Shown in pieces: positions 35,115 through 44,790 of a DNA stretch of 64,000 nucleotides (the first letter of the stretch is position 1; every line of letters starts with the position of its first letter). Location of the stretch: assembly GCA_017302835.1 (NCBI GenBank), contig JAFLCC010000003.1:186001-250000 (forward strand), given 5' to 3'. A program made the translations under genes and the position numbers. Below the pieces are notes generated by a model. That model was not told the origin of the DNA and did not search any database. It saw only the letters and a list, made by a program, of their open reading frames with translations. This DNA comes from Deltaproteobacteria bacterium (lineage in GTDB: Bacteria; Bdellovibrionota; Bdellovibrionia; Bdellovibrionales; Bdellovibrionaceae).

Positions 35115-35342
35115 ATTTACCGTTTCTTTTGGGGTTTAGAAAAATAATCAGACTTAGATTTAAGTCTAACTTTTAATAAAATCAAATAGTATCCAATATA
35201 AATACTACTTCAATAGTAGAGAAGCGAGTCTAGGATTTTTGAGTTTTAAATTATTCGATTTAGAAGAATTCAAAAAACAAATATCATTAAAATGTTGTCA
35301 ACTTTAATTCCACTGAGACTTGTTAAATTTTATGGAGGTTCT

Positions 35343-38090
35343 GTGAAGAGCAATTTAATTAGAGGTATTCATTTATTTTCAGTATTTTCAATGTTGGTAT
35401 GTTGTACCAATACGACGATTAAATCATCTGATACCATGAGTGCCAAAAATGAAACCATATCAAGAACTATTGCCGCTGAAGAGTACCCTATCGAGATGAG
35501 AAATCCAGAATCCAAATTGACTTATTGGGGAGAATATCAAGCTGTCACAAAAGATCTTAAATCCAAAAAGAAATATGCCTTAGACCGAACGGATTCGGGT
35601 CTAATCAATCTAATTATTCCTGGCCAAGGAAAGGCTGCTGAAATTGTTAAAAATGAAAAGCTTTTTGCTTTGTCAAATCCAGAGTTATATCATTTTTTAG
35701 TATGGATGAGGGCCAATCCTATTTCGACGTTTCAAGATATTAGAAATAACCAACAAAGTGCGGATAGTCCTAAGGGAATCATGCGGTTTAAACCCTTGCC
35801 AAAGAAAAAATTTGCTTACCAACCGGTTGCGGATACCATTGTGGTTACTAAAATGGATGATGTTCTTGAACTGATGGATCAGCCAAAAATATTTTCAGTA
35901 AGAAATTATACAAAAAAAATGGAGGAGTCAGTTGGTCCTTTTATGTTGGCCTACGATGAATCAAGATACAATCTCAAAGAAAAACCATGGATGCGAAAAA
36001 TGCTGCCTGCCAGTGATTTACCACGAGTCAGAAAGCTGGTTAAAGATATTTCTTTAGGAGTTCTGGCAGAGCAGAGATATGTGGGAAGTGATATTAGAGG
36101 AAAAGAGTTTGGTCGGATCGAAGTTATCAATCAATATGCTCGTCGTTCTCCCATCTTGTTCACTCAACAGTATTTTGGGCTAAAAGGTGTTCACATAGAA
36201 AAACTGTTTGATTGGTCAAGAGCGACTCAAGATGATTTTTTCCACAATTTAGTTAGTGATTCTAGCGTGAAAAAAAATGCAGAAATCGCGGGGAAAGAGC
36301 TACATGAATATTTAAAAGAGTATATTCCTCGAAGAGAGAAAGAAATTCAAAAGGAAATGGCACAAAGAAGCATTAGCAGGGATGAAAATAGTCCATCCTA
36401 TAAGTCTTATTATGAAGAGCTTGATATTCTGAGCCGACTGATATTAGATAATAATCCGGATGTTGTTATTTCAGAACATGATGACAAGGCTGCTCGAATA
36501 AGAAGTAACATTATTGGAACCTTGGTGGGTGGGATCGAAACAACTCAGGCCGCGATAGCTCAAGCTTTTAATGAAATTCAAAAAAGACCAACATGGTTAA
36601 AATATGCACAAGATGTTGCAAGTAAAGCAGAAATCGCCGAAGTGAATCATGATGAAAAAAGCCTTAGCTTTTATACCTCAGAAATGGAAAAGTTAGTTTG
36701 GGAAGCTCTAAGATTTCATCCTGTAAATCCAATAGTCGTTCGATACGCAGAAGAGGATTACAAAATGAAAAATGGGTTTAAAATTCCCAAAGGAGCCCAT
36801 GTTTTAATCGCGACTCAGTCTGCGATGTTTGATGAACAATATTTTAACAATCCCAATTCTTTTGAGCCCAATAGGATAAATTCTGAAAAATTTATCGCTC
36901 TTGCAAAGTCGGATAGTTTTGTAAAGAAAAGTAGCTATCCAGATGTTCAAAATTTCGAGAATTCTGAGAATCATATAAGGTCAACAAAGTGGACGAAATT
37001 TCAAAAATCTTATTTTCATTTAGGCTACGGTCATCATCGTTGTCTAGGTGATTATATTGGGGAAATTCATGTACCTGAAATGGCCATGCAATTATTCAAG
37101 CTACCAAATGTGAAAGTAGTTGACGGGCAAGCAGGAAATTTAGATTTCAGATATTTACGAGTTACCAACTTTCTAGGAGATAAGTTTTATTATTCGTTTC
37201 CAGAATCCTATTCGATTGAGTTCGAAACGAATTCACAACTTCCTAGAATTAAAAAATTACTGGAAAAAAAACCAATTGAAATTGCCAATAGAAATTATGC
37301 TTATGACTTTTTTTTGCAAGACTTTGACAGAAATGTTTACAGAAGGTGTTTGGCAGGGTGGGATATTGATAAGGAAGCGTCTCAATTAAAAAAAGATGAT
37401 TTCTTTAAGGGAATGGGCAATGCTTCACTCACACATGATTTAAATGGTGATGGATCAAGTAAAGATTTGTTATTTTGTCGTTTGAATAGAGAATTTCAAA
37501 AATGTATGACTGATAAAGAAAAAGAATTAAAATTTCATCATTTAGGTGGCGAAGAGAGAACGACGGGGCCAAAGTCCCAACTCAATGATTTTGACAAACA
37601 TCAAGCTGCCTATGAGGGGTGTTCTAAGAATCTTAACTTAACAGAGCAGGCTTTTTATGAAAATTTATTTTTTGGTAAATCCATTGATCTTAGTTCCTTA
37701 GACTTATCAAAAAGTATTAGAAATAATGATGCCTTTAAATTCGAAGATGACTTGAAATTTTACAATCGGTTTAATTCCAGAGAATCAATGTTAAATCCCT
37801 TAGGTTGGAAAAAAATTCCAGAATCAGAGAAAGCTCTGATGTATACTCGTTTTGACCTTGATTTTAGATTATGTTTTGGGAAAAAGGTGAACCTCGAAAA
37901 AATTCAGCCATTGAAGGCATACAATCAATGCAAAGATGGGGTTTATATGCCAAAACAATTTATCAAAGTAGGGTCTCTGTCACAAGTTGAAAGATTTTAT
38001 ATGTTAAGGGATTATCTCAAAGTGCCGGGCGTAAATTCAGTCGATTCTGTGAAAGGTGTCGAAACAAGTCTCGAGAAAGAGAATCCCTAA
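35343..38090 (+). CDS. exported cytochrome P450 lipoprotein with a long C-terminal extension
   Basis: GTG at 35343 is chosen over the ATG at 35292 because GGAGG precedes it and because it leaves a normal signal peptide with lipobox MLVCC (Cys20/21). The 915-residue product has P450 signatures: I-helix GGIETT (~396-401, instead of AGxDT), EALR (the ExxR, ~454-457), and the heme loop FHLGYGHHRCLG with thiolate Cys ~567. About 280 further residues follow, with several Cys (YRRCLAGWD, LLFCRLNREFQKC, FRLCFGKK) and no known domain. Bacterial P450s are normally cytoplasmic, so an envelope-anchored one is unusual. Redox partner and substrate are unknown; none is encoded next to it. The small gene at 38196 may be in the same transcript. 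Confidence 0.82.
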   Translation: MKSNLIRGIHLFSVFSMLVCCTNTTIKSSDTMSAKNETISRTIAAEEYPIEMRNPESKLTYWGEYQAVTKDLKSKKKYALDRTDSGLINLIIPGQGKAAEIVKNEKLFALSNPELYHFLVWMRANPISTFQDIRNNQQSADSPKGIMRFKPLPKKKFAYQPVADTIVVTKMDDVLELMDQPKIFSVRNYTKKMEESVGPFMLAYDESRYNLKEKPWMRKMLPASDLPRVRKLVKDISLGVLAEQRYVGSDIRGKEFGRIEVINQYARRSPILFTQQYFGLKGVHIEKLFDWSRATQDDFFHNLVSDSSVKKNAEIAGKELHEYLKEYIPRREKEIQKEMAQRSISRDENSPSYKSYYEELDILSRLILDNNPDVVISEHDDKAARIRSNIIGTLVGGIETTQAAIAQAFNEIQKRPTWLKYAQDVASKAEIAEVNHDEKSLSFYTSEMEKLVWEALRFHPVNPIVVRYAEEDYKMKNGFKIPKGAHVLIATQSAMFDEQYFNNPNSFEPNRINSEKFIALAKSDSFVKKSSYPDVQNFENSENHIRSTKWTKFQKSYFHLGYGHHRCLGDYIGEIHVPEMAMQLFKLPNVKVVDGQAGNLDFRYLRVTNFLGDKFYYSFPESYSIEFETNSQLPRIKKLLEKKPIEIANRNYAYDFFLQDFDRNVYRRCLAGWDIDKEASQLKKDDFFKGMGNASLTHDLNGDGSSKDLLFCRLNREFQKCMTDKEKELKFHHLGGEERTTGPKSQLNDFDKHQAAYEGCSKNLNLTEQAFYENLFFGKSIDLSSLDLSKSIRNNDAFKFEDDLKFYNRFNSRESMLNPLGWKKIPESEKALMYTRFDLDFRLCFGKKVNLEKIQPLKAYNQCKDGVYMPKQFIKVGSLSQVERFYMLRDYLKVPGVNSVDSVKGVETSLEKENP

Positions 38091-38195
38091 AAAGTCTAGT
38101 TGTTGCGAATAGGACTTTAGAATTTTCGTCTTATTCCGAGACAGTGGTAAGGGCTTTGAACAGGATGTTTAAAGAAAAGATCACAGGAGGTGATT

Positions 38196-38588
38196 ATGGA
38201 AAAAATAAGTGGAATTATTCCCAGAAACTCACGAAATTCAAGCGCAGATGTATCCAGATCACAGCCTGCAAGGCCTGGTGCGCCAAGCTTTGGAAGGCCG
38301 GCTGGTAAGTCTACACCGAGAACTTTTTCAGAGTTAACCGAAACGTCTGAAATAGAAAAAAACATTCCAGATTTAGAAGGTGAGAGTCGTTCAAAAACAG
38401 TAAATGATAAGGTCAATTTTAGCCCTAATTTAAAAGAGCTTCAAAAGTTTAAAGAAGAAGCGATTGAAAATAAAGAAGACAATCAAGATGGTTCAAAAAT
38501 GAAAAGTCCCTATAATAAGAAGGGCGAAGTCGAAAAAAACGCAATCGTCGATGGAATAGCTAGAAAATTTAATTCTATCGAGGCATAG
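38196..38588 (+). CDS. small hydrophilic protein of unknown function
   Basis: The ATG at 38196 has a perfect GGAGGTGATT site. The 130-residue product lacks a signal peptide and membrane segments. Residues ~5-40 are Arg-, Ser- and Pro-rich (IIPRNSRNSSADVS, RPGAPSFGRPAG), and the rest is charged and Glu/Lys-rich, suggesting a disordered or coiled protein. It lies between the P450 gene and the convergent CpaF-like ATPase gene. Family not recognised. Confidence 0.6.
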   Translation: MEKISGIIPRNSRNSSADVSRSQPARPGAPSFGRPAGKSTPRTFSELTETSEIEKNIPDLEGESRSKTVNDKVNFSPNLKELQKFKEEAIENKEDNQDGSKMKSPYNKKGEVEKNAIVDGIARKFNSIEA

Positions 38589-38635
38589 GCTATCTGGAAC
38601 CCATGGATTTAGGGCCCATCGTGATCTCTATCTAA

Positions 38636-39739
38636 CTAAAATTTCTTTTCGAGAAGAAAGCCATTTTCTTCTAGAGAGCAAAGTTGATAGGCGCCCTTAA
38701 AACATCTTTCGTTGGAAGCATTTTTACCTACGACTAAAACCATATCGAGGCTTAAAAAAATAAGTCTTCTAATGGCGCTGAGGCTCCAATTGGGAGCACC
38801 CATTTGAATCAGCATTTCAAGTCTTATGAGTGCTTGGTGTGGGTCATGAGCATGCAAAGTGCCGAAACTTCCTAGATGCCCTGTGGATAAGGCCATCAGG
38901 AAATCTTTTGCTTCAGATCCTCTAATTTCCCCCATCACAATTCTGTCTGGTCTTAAGCGGAGGGACCTCTTTACTAAATCTGTTTGGTTAATTTCAGTCT
39001 TGATGTTGTTTGGATTTGATTGGGTCAATAATTTCATACTGGCTTTGTTTGGAAGAGATATTTCGGAAGTGTCTTCAATGATGATAGATCTTTCTGTTGG
39101 TTGGGTTAGATTTAAAAGGGAATTAAGCACAGAGGTTTTCCCTGAACCTGTTGAGCCTATAACTAAAAAGTTTTTTCTTTCAGAAATAATTTTTTGAAAC
39201 TCGTTAATGAGTACCTCGGAGCACCATTTTTTTTCGATTAGTCTTTTAAAGGTCCAGCTGGTTAAGGGATGTCTTCGGAAATTCACTGAGGAAAAATGAT
39301 GGGTGATTGATTTATCTATGATTGAAATTCTAAAATTTTCAAAGGAACCGTCGGCAAAAGGACTTTCAAGGTTCAAGATGCAACTTGTCTGATCGCAAAG
39401 TCTTTGAATAAATTTTTCGTAAGTATACTCAGATAGAAAATAATCGGTGTGTTTGATGAGAGTCCCATTCTTTTCAAAAAAAATTGAAACTGGATCATTG
39501 ATAATAATTTCAGATGTCTCCTCATCTTTAAGCAGCTCCTCTAAGGGGCCATAGGAGAAAAATTCATTTTGGATTCTTTTTTTGTAAGCACAACTAAGAT
39601 GTTCCGTTAAATTTTCTATGAGTGACTGCATTTTGTTCTTACTTGCTTCCTGATGAGATTGATCTCCTAAAGCAAATTCTTCATAGGTAAGTTGATTTAA
39701 TTTTGTTATTATTTGATGGGTTAAATTTGCCAATTCCAT
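38636..39739 (-). CDS. CpaF/TadA-like secretion ATPase
   Basis: A ~367-residue cytoplasmic ATPase of the type II/IV secretion family that powers Tad-type pilus assembly. Visible motifs are Walker A (VIGSTGSGKTSVLNSL), the Asp box IIEDTSEI, Walker B and Glu in DRIVMGEIRGSEA, and the His box LSTGHLGSFGTLHAHDP. An N-terminal domain with EIIINDP matches CpaF (INDP). The start at 39739, 1 base after the secretin stop and with a GGAAG site, is preferred over one 18 codons upstream. It forms an operon with the CpaC-like secretin, but no tadB/C, pilin or prepilin peptidase gene is nearby. Confidence 0.9.
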   Translation of the reverse strand: MELANLTHQIITKLNQLTYEEFALGDQSHQEASKNKMQSLIENLTEHLSCAYKKRIQNEFFSYGPLEELLKDEETSEIIINDPVSIFFEKNGTLIKHTDYFLSEYTYEKFIQRLCDQTSCILNLESPFADGSFENFRISIIDKSITHHFSSVNFRRHPLTSWTFKRLIEKKWCSEVLINEFQKIISERKNFLVIGSTGSGKTSVLNSLLNLTQPTERSIIIEDTSEISLPNKASMKLLTQSNPNNIKTEINQTDLVKRSLRLRPDRIVMGEIRGSEAKDFLMALSTGHLGSFGTLHAHDPHQALIRLEMLIQMGAPNWSLSAIRRLIFLSLDMVLVVGKNASNERCFKGAYQLCSLEENGFLLEKKF

Positions 39740-39740
39740 A

Positions 39741-41021
39741 CTAGATATCTTCCAGATGATTGATTTTATTATTATGTTTTTCATAATCTTCATCCATTTT
39801 CATGATCGAAGGTTTTACAAAAATCATCAGTTCTGTTCGCTTAGTCAAAAAATCTTTACTTGAGAATAAAGTGCCAATGATTGGCAGCCTTGAGATGAAA
39901 GGAACACCACTGTAGTTATCTCCATTGATATCTGTAAGAAGCCCAGAGAGGGCAATCATTTTTGAGCTGGTTAAATCAAAGAAACTGGATACTTTATTAG
40001 TGGTGATCGCAGGTATCCCATCAACACTTAGACTCTTGTCAATTGAAGAGACTTCGCTTTGTATTCCAATATTCATTCTCCCCAGGGAGTCCGCTTTAGG
40101 ATTGACTTTGAGTAGAATTCCATATTTTTTCCAGACCACGTCACCACCAAATTTACTTCTGGTTTTGATTGGAAATTCTCCACCCGCTAGGAATTCTGCT
40201 TCCTTACCGCTCCGACAAAGAATATTTGGGCTGGCCAATAATTTTCCATTTCCTGAGCTTTCAAGTAAGTGTAGTTTGGCTTCAAAATCTTGAATTTTAG
40301 TTGTTGGCAATATTTCAGCCTTGTAGGAGTCGGATAATTCAACACCATAATTTTGTGCAAAACCGCGGTTGATTTCGGCCACAGTTATTTGAACTTTAAT
40401 TACGGGAGCTAGGGTTAGAGAGGTGGGGTCCTTAATCACTTTGATACCAAAGGGTGTCAGAATTTTTTCATAATCTTTAAAATGAGGATCTTTGGGATGC
40501 AGTCTTAAAATAGGGCGAGAATTAAATTGAACTTTTTGTTCTGGAATTCCAAAATTTCCAAATAATTGATTAAAGTAAGCACCCATTTCCTCTTGAAGAG
40601 ATTCTTCGATATGAGCTGTGAACTCTATGGATTCATCGCCAGATACTTGTTTAGAAATTTCTATCCAGTCATTTAATCTATAAAGAGTCCCGGAAAGTAT
40701 AATTTGTGAATTTATCGTTTGAATTTTTAACCCCAATTTGTTCTCAAGAAGAGAATGTAGTTTTTTGAATAAGGATAGATTTTGTGGTTTTACAACTTGC
40801 ACTTTATGAAGCTCATCTTTAAACTTGAGGTAGCTCGTGCCAACCGATTTACCAGTAATGATGAGATTGTTCTGTCTTACTTGGCCGGTGATAACTCCTT
40901 TTTTTTCGATCCAAATCGTATTTCCTTTGAATGGAATTTTTAAGTTTTCACCTGTTGAAATTATAAATTCCATCCCTAAAGAATTGAGGTAAATTAATAA
41001 ATAAAAGATTATTCTTTTCAT
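39741..41021 (-). CDS. CpaC/RcpA-like outer-membrane secretin
   Basis: The start at 41021 gives a clear signal peptide (MKRIIFYLLIYLNSLG); an upstream extension to 41153 adds ~44 residues with no support, though neither start has a good SD. The product is ~426 residues. The N-terminal pilus-associated domain (IISTGENLKIPFKGNTIWIE) is followed by a BON-like segment and the secretin domain (VQFNSRPILR, LLASPNILCRSGKEAEFLAGGEFPI, then IALSGLLTD and FISRLPIIGTLFSS). These match the Tad secretin, which forms the outer-membrane gate for the pilus. It is co-transcribed with the ATPase downstream. Confidence 0.88.
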   Translation of the reverse strand: MKRIIFYLLIYLNSLGMEFIISTGENLKIPFKGNTIWIEKKGVITGQVRQNNLIITGKSVGTSYLKFKDELHKVQVVKPQNLSLFKKLHSLLENKLGLKIQTINSQIILSGTLYRLNDWIEISKQVSGDESIEFTAHIEESLQEEMGAYFNQLFGNFGIPEQKVQFNSRPILRLHPKDPHFKDYEKILTPFGIKVIKDPTSLTLAPVIKVQITVAEINRGFAQNYGVELSDSYKAEILPTTKIQDFEAKLHLLESSGNGKLLASPNILCRSGKEAEFLAGGEFPIKTRSKFGGDVVWKKYGILLKVNPKADSLGRMNIGIQSEVSSIDKSLSVDGIPAITTNKVSSFFDLTSSKMIALSGLLTDINGDNYSGVPFISRLPIIGTLFSSKDFLTKRTELMIFVKPSIMKMDEDYEKHNNKINHLEDI

Positions 41022-41182
41022 AATTGATTGGGATGCAATTATGGAAGTTGTTATGAGGGTGAATAGATTTGCTTCGAGATTCAAGTTTCGGAAAAAAGTT
41101 TTGTCTCCCAACTTTAGGACTTGTCTATAAGTAATTATACAAAGAATGAGCATTTATTTCTAGACGGGACCTTAGTAGCGTT

Positions 41183-41208
41183 TAAACCTATTTGTTATAT
41201 GCCGATAG
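41183..41208 (+). promoter_or_regulatory. candidate sigma-28 (FliA-type) promoter
   Basis: TAAA (41183-41186), 14 bases, then GCCGATAG (41201-41208). The sigma-28 consensus is TAAA-N15-GCCGATAA, so the -10 matches 7 of 8 and spacing is one base short. It lies ~58 bases before the transglutaminase-like gene at 41266. Confidence 0.45.
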
Positions 41209-41216
41209 GTCGTAAG

Positions 41217-41245
41217 AGAGTGTTTTAATAAAAAAAACGCACTCT
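41217..41245 (+). other. leader hairpin upstream of the transglutaminase-like gene
   Basis: AGAGTG (41217-41222) pairs with CACTCT (41240-41245), with T-runs and A-runs inside the loop that can pair further. It lies between the sigma-28-like promoter and the RBS (AAGGAG) of the next gene. Confidence 0.35.
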
Positions 41246-41265
41246 TCAAGAAATAAGGAGTCGCT

Positions 41266-43137
41266 GTGAAATACATCATGACCATTTCAGTTGGTTTATT
41301 TTTTAGTATTATTTCCTCAGCGCGGTATCAGAGACAAGATGAAGCCAGTCATAAATATAATTTCATAAATCAGTATTATAAAGTTAAAAAAGATGGAAGC
41401 TTTAAGCTTATTGAAGAAAGAGAAATCGAAGTATTAAATGAAACTGGAAGAAAGGATTTTGGTTTTCAAAAGCTCAATTACGCGCCTAATACGGATTCGC
41501 TAAGTTTGTTAGAAGCTTATACGGTAACAAATGGGAAAAAAATCAAAGTGTCTAGCGAATTGATTGAAGATAAGCCAATCGCTTCCCAGATTACGGGTTT
41601 TGATTTGACAAATCAAATGGCAATTACATTTCCAGATGTGAAGGTGGGGTCGAAAATTTATTTAAAATATTCTTTCGAGAAAAAAATACCCACTTTAAAA
41701 AACGTTTTTAGTAATAGTGAGTTTTTTGGTTGGAAGGAAAATATACAGAAACAAAATCTTTATTTTGAATCAGAAATGGAACTATTTTATTATCTGAACG
41801 ATCCGGATCAACATCTACAACTAGAAGCAAAAAAAGAAAATAATTTATATTATCTTAATTTGGCATTAGTAAAACCATCTTTTTTTAATCCTATCGAAGA
41901 AAAAGATCCCTACATGCAAAGGACGACGACACCGTACATTGAGGTTTCATCCGAAAAAAAATGGAGCTATTCGATGCTTGAACCAGTCATTATTCAAAAT
42001 GAGTTAATTTTAGTTGAAGAACTTCCCGAAAAAATGAATAAAATAGTGATTGAAGCCAAAAAGCTTAATGGATTCTTTAATAGGGTGAATTACTTGATTA
42101 AAGAAATTCAAGAAAGCATTAGGTATTTTGGCGATTGGCGTCCTATTAAAGGAGCTCTGGTTCCAAGAAATCTACAGTTGATTATGGAAACGGGATTTGG
42201 AGACTGTAAGGACTATTCAGCCTTATTGACAGTGATGCTCAGAAAATTAGGGTATGATTCTCATATAGCATGGGTTTACAGGGCTTATCCCTATATTCCC
42301 TATGACATTCATATGCCTTCTTTGAGTTCTTATAATCATGCAATCACTTTTGTAAGCTTTGAAAATAAAGAGTATTGGTTCGATCCTACAAATAATATGG
42401 TTTTTACCCAGGAGCCATTGAGTGACATCTCAAATAGAAACGCTGTCATTCTTGCTAAAGATGAAAGTATTTTTAAGTTTATTCCCAAAAATGATCCAAA
42501 TAAAAACTCAGATAAAACCAGCATTACGTATAGCCAGTGGAAAAAAGACGAAGTTTCTGTAAATGTGACCATCGAAGTGAAGGGGATTCCCGCAGCCCAT
42601 TGGGCCGGAAGCGAATTGGGAAGTTCTAAATCGGCCATTGAGAATGATTTACTAGAATGGGTAACGAACTCTGTTAGAAATACCAGCGAAAGACATTTTG
42701 AGCCTTTTGACTTATCTTCCAGGATTACTGGAGATTACAAGTTTCAATTTTCTTTTAAAGAAAAGAATTCATTTTTAAAATCTAACTATGGAAAAGCTTT
42801 TACCTTATGGCAAAACCAAGGTCTTAAATTAATCGGAGAAGAAACCGAAAATAGAGAAACGGATTTATTTTTAAGATCACCCAGAGTGACTATCTATAAG
42901 TTTAAATTTGATAAAGCATTTGCAAAAAACTTTAAATCCTTAGATTGCAAGATAAATTCGAATTGGATTGACATTTCAAGAGAGGCAAAAAATCCAAAAT
43001 CAGGACTAGAAATTGAGGATATGATTACATTAAAAAAAAGCTACATTTATAGAAATGAATTTGAAAGTGCCGAGTTTAAAAAAGTAAAATCAAAAATACG
43101 AGAATGTCTATTAGGAAAAGTAGTGGTTTTACAATAG
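41266..43137 (+). CDS. exported DUF3857/transglutaminase-like protein
   Basis: The 623-residue protein has a signal peptide (VGLFFSIISSA), a beta-rich DUF3857-like region (residues ~30-240) and then a transglutaminase-like domain. The catalytic triad is visible as Cys in TGFGDCKDYSALLTVMLRKL, His in SSYNHAITFV and Asp in YWFDPT. These match papain-like folds of the DUF3857/DUF3858 family of secreted proteins in Bacteroidetes, Bdellovibrio and others. It could be an isopeptidase, a crosslinker or a protease; the reaction cannot be told from sequence. The start has an AAGGAG site. A sigma-28-like promoter precedes it, which hints at co-expression with motility. Confidence 0.85.
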   Translation: MKYIMTISVGLFFSIISSARYQRQDEASHKYNFINQYYKVKKDGSFKLIEEREIEVLNETGRKDFGFQKLNYAPNTDSLSLLEAYTVTNGKKIKVSSELIEDKPIASQITGFDLTNQMAITFPDVKVGSKIYLKYSFEKKIPTLKNVFSNSEFFGWKENIQKQNLYFESEMELFYYLNDPDQHLQLEAKKENNLYYLNLALVKPSFFNPIEEKDPYMQRTTTPYIEVSSEKKWSYSMLEPVIIQNELILVEELPEKMNKIVIEAKKLNGFFNRVNYLIKEIQESIRYFGDWRPIKGALVPRNLQLIMETGFGDCKDYSALLTVMLRKLGYDSHIAWVYRAYPYIPYDIHMPSLSSYNHAITFVSFENKEYWFDPTNNMVFTQEPLSDISNRNAVILAKDESIFKFIPKNDPNKNSDKTSITYSQWKKDEVSVNVTIEVKGIPAAHWAGSELGSSKSAIENDLLEWVTNSVRNTSERHFEPFDLSSRITGDYKFQFSFKEKNSFLKSNYGKAFTLWQNQGLKLIGEETENRETDLFLRSPRVTIYKFKFDKAFAKNFKSLDCKINSNWIDISREAKNPKSGLEIEDMITLKKSYIYRNEFESAEFKKVKSKIRECLLGKVVVLQ

Positions 43138-43143
43138 AATTCA

Positions 43144-43178
43144 GTGGCCTCGATTTGAGACCTATGCATAACCTCTGG
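43144..43178. repeat. partial copy of the dispersed repeat also found at 59231-59347
   Basis: GGCCTCGATTTGAG-A-CCTATGC plus the following ~12 bases match the right arm of the repeat at 59317-59351 with a few substitutions. It lies between two convergent genes. No partner left arm is present here, so this is a half copy. Confidence 0.6.
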
Positions 43179-43198
43179 ATAAATTTGTTATATCGTTT

Positions 43199-44692
43199 CT
43201 ATTTGTTTTCTCGAAAATAAGAATGAAAGGTATTCTTCTGATTATTTTCAAAGGCTGCTAAATCATCCATACGGATTTTTTCGATCACTAAATCCATTTG
43301 GTGTTTTGTCATTGGGAAACCTATTTCATTCATCTGAGATGAGTTCAAGGGAGATAGCTTTGAATAAATATTTTCACTGATATCAGATATTTGATACAAG
43401 AGCCTCACAAAACCTTTGGGAGCCTCTTTAGGAATAGTTATATTTAAAAATCCCTTAACCATTGGCCATATCGGAGTTCTTGATATAGGATGAATTAAAT
43501 AAGATAAAATAAATGATTTTATAGATTGATGAAGTTTATAGTTTTTATTGTTTATCCATGAAAAGATGTTTCGAAGAATGGCATCTCTCATTCGGGTATC
43601 TTGAACCAATCGATAATCCTTAAACTCTGCAAGGGTTTCAAAACGGGAGTCCACTTCCATATCCTGGGGAGATAACATGGGCACTCTCGGAATCTTAGCC
43701 ATGTCTAGGATGGGTCCCAAGCTTTCAGGTAATGCGGATTTGCTTTCAGGTATTCGAATAGTTCCATTGGATGCCTTTAAATACGACCAGTAAGCAATTT
43801 CTGAACAGGTCATTTTATCTTCGGTAGTTAAATCCAGATTATAATCATATTTAGTTCTTGGCTTTAATTTTTTTTCTTCAGCTAAAATTTGCTGATAAAA
43901 ATATTCTGCACCCTTTTTCGCCACAGGTTTAAATTTTGGTCTTAGAAGTAAGATTCTTGCATTCTCATTTTTTAGAGCAAATTCCAGATCGTATCTAGCA
44001 ATCCCACCAGTTTGGGCATAAGATTCTAAAGTCTCGACTTTTTGATTTTGATCATTTTTATGGACTAAAACAAAATGACTGAAATCACCTGGATTTTCAG
44101 TGATCGAAGAAAGCGTGGCACTAAAAAAACTAGTTCCTCTGGTAACCAATAAATCACCGGATTCAAGTTCCACAGGTTGATTAAGCATACTACCATTTTT
44201 TGTAAAATAACCATAGAAAGATTTATTTTCTAACATGGGAATGGGTTGCTTTTGAAAATCTATTTGTGCTCCCGTTAAGGAGGGACTCTGAGACTTAATA
44301 AACCCGGCTAGATCTTCTATCCCACGAGCGAGAGTAATTAGTTGGCGGACTGATTTTTCACAATTTTTCAAATAAGACAAATTTTGATTAATTTCTAAAC
44401 GTAAATTCCATGTTTCATGCATGACAAGGTTTAAATACAAAGCTTTTTCTTCATTTAAACTCCCTTGAAGATCACTTATGAAGTGATCTTCCGATAGTTG
44501 AAAAAGTGTATCTTCAATTCGAGAGCATATTAGATCATTTCTTATTAAGGATATCTCTGAAATAGTATTGGCATAAGAGAAGTTAGAGAAAGAGTTTATT
44601 AAAAAAGCGAGAAGGAATTGTGTTTTCAGACTTTTAAAATTTTTAGATCTACTAGAATTTTTAGAACTATTAAAATTTATAGATATGTTCAC
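43199..44692 (-). CDS. secreted YiiX-like permuted papain/NlpC-fold protein
   Basis: The 497-residue product starts at GTG after AGGAGG. It has a long basic N-terminus, then a signal segment (FLLAFLINSFSNFSYA). Its middle shows the YiiX/YebB permuted NlpC/P60 layout: LESGDLLVTRG, then DFSHFVLVH (His), a second strand VETLESYAQTGG, and later MTCSEIAYWSYL (Cys). The His precedes the Cys, as in circularly permuted papain folds such as LRAT-like enzymes. Such proteins cleave amides or lipids in the envelope; the substrate is unknown. The C-terminal ~170 residues are helical without a known domain. It is divergent from the small secreted gene at 44931. Confidence 0.78.
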   Translation of the reverse strand: MNISINFNSSKNSSRSKNFKSLKTQFLLAFLINSFSNFSYANTISEISLIRNDLICSRIEDTLFQLSEDHFISDLQGSLNEEKALYLNLVMHETWNLRLEINQNLSYLKNCEKSVRQLITLARGIEDLAGFIKSQSPSLTGAQIDFQKQPIPMLENKSFYGYFTKNGSMLNQPVELESGDLLVTRGTSFFSATLSSITENPGDFSHFVLVHKNDQNQKVETLESYAQTGGIARYDLEFALKNENARILLLRPKFKPVAKKGAEYFYQQILAEEKKLKPRTKYDYNLDLTTEDKMTCSEIAYWSYLKASNGTIRIPESKSALPESLGPILDMAKIPRVPMLSPQDMEVDSRFETLAEFKDYRLVQDTRMRDAILRNIFSWINNKNYKLHQSIKSFILSYLIHPISRTPIWPMVKGFLNITIPKEAPKGFVRLLYQISDISENIYSKLSPLNSSQMNEIGFPMTKHQMDLVIEKIRMDDLAAFENNQKNTFHSYFRENK

Positions 44693-44790
44693 TAAACCTC
44701 CTTGGCTTAACTAAATTTTATATTGCCACAAATATACACTATCTAGATGGTTTTCTTAAGCTTTTATTAAAGGTAAACACAAATGTAGCG

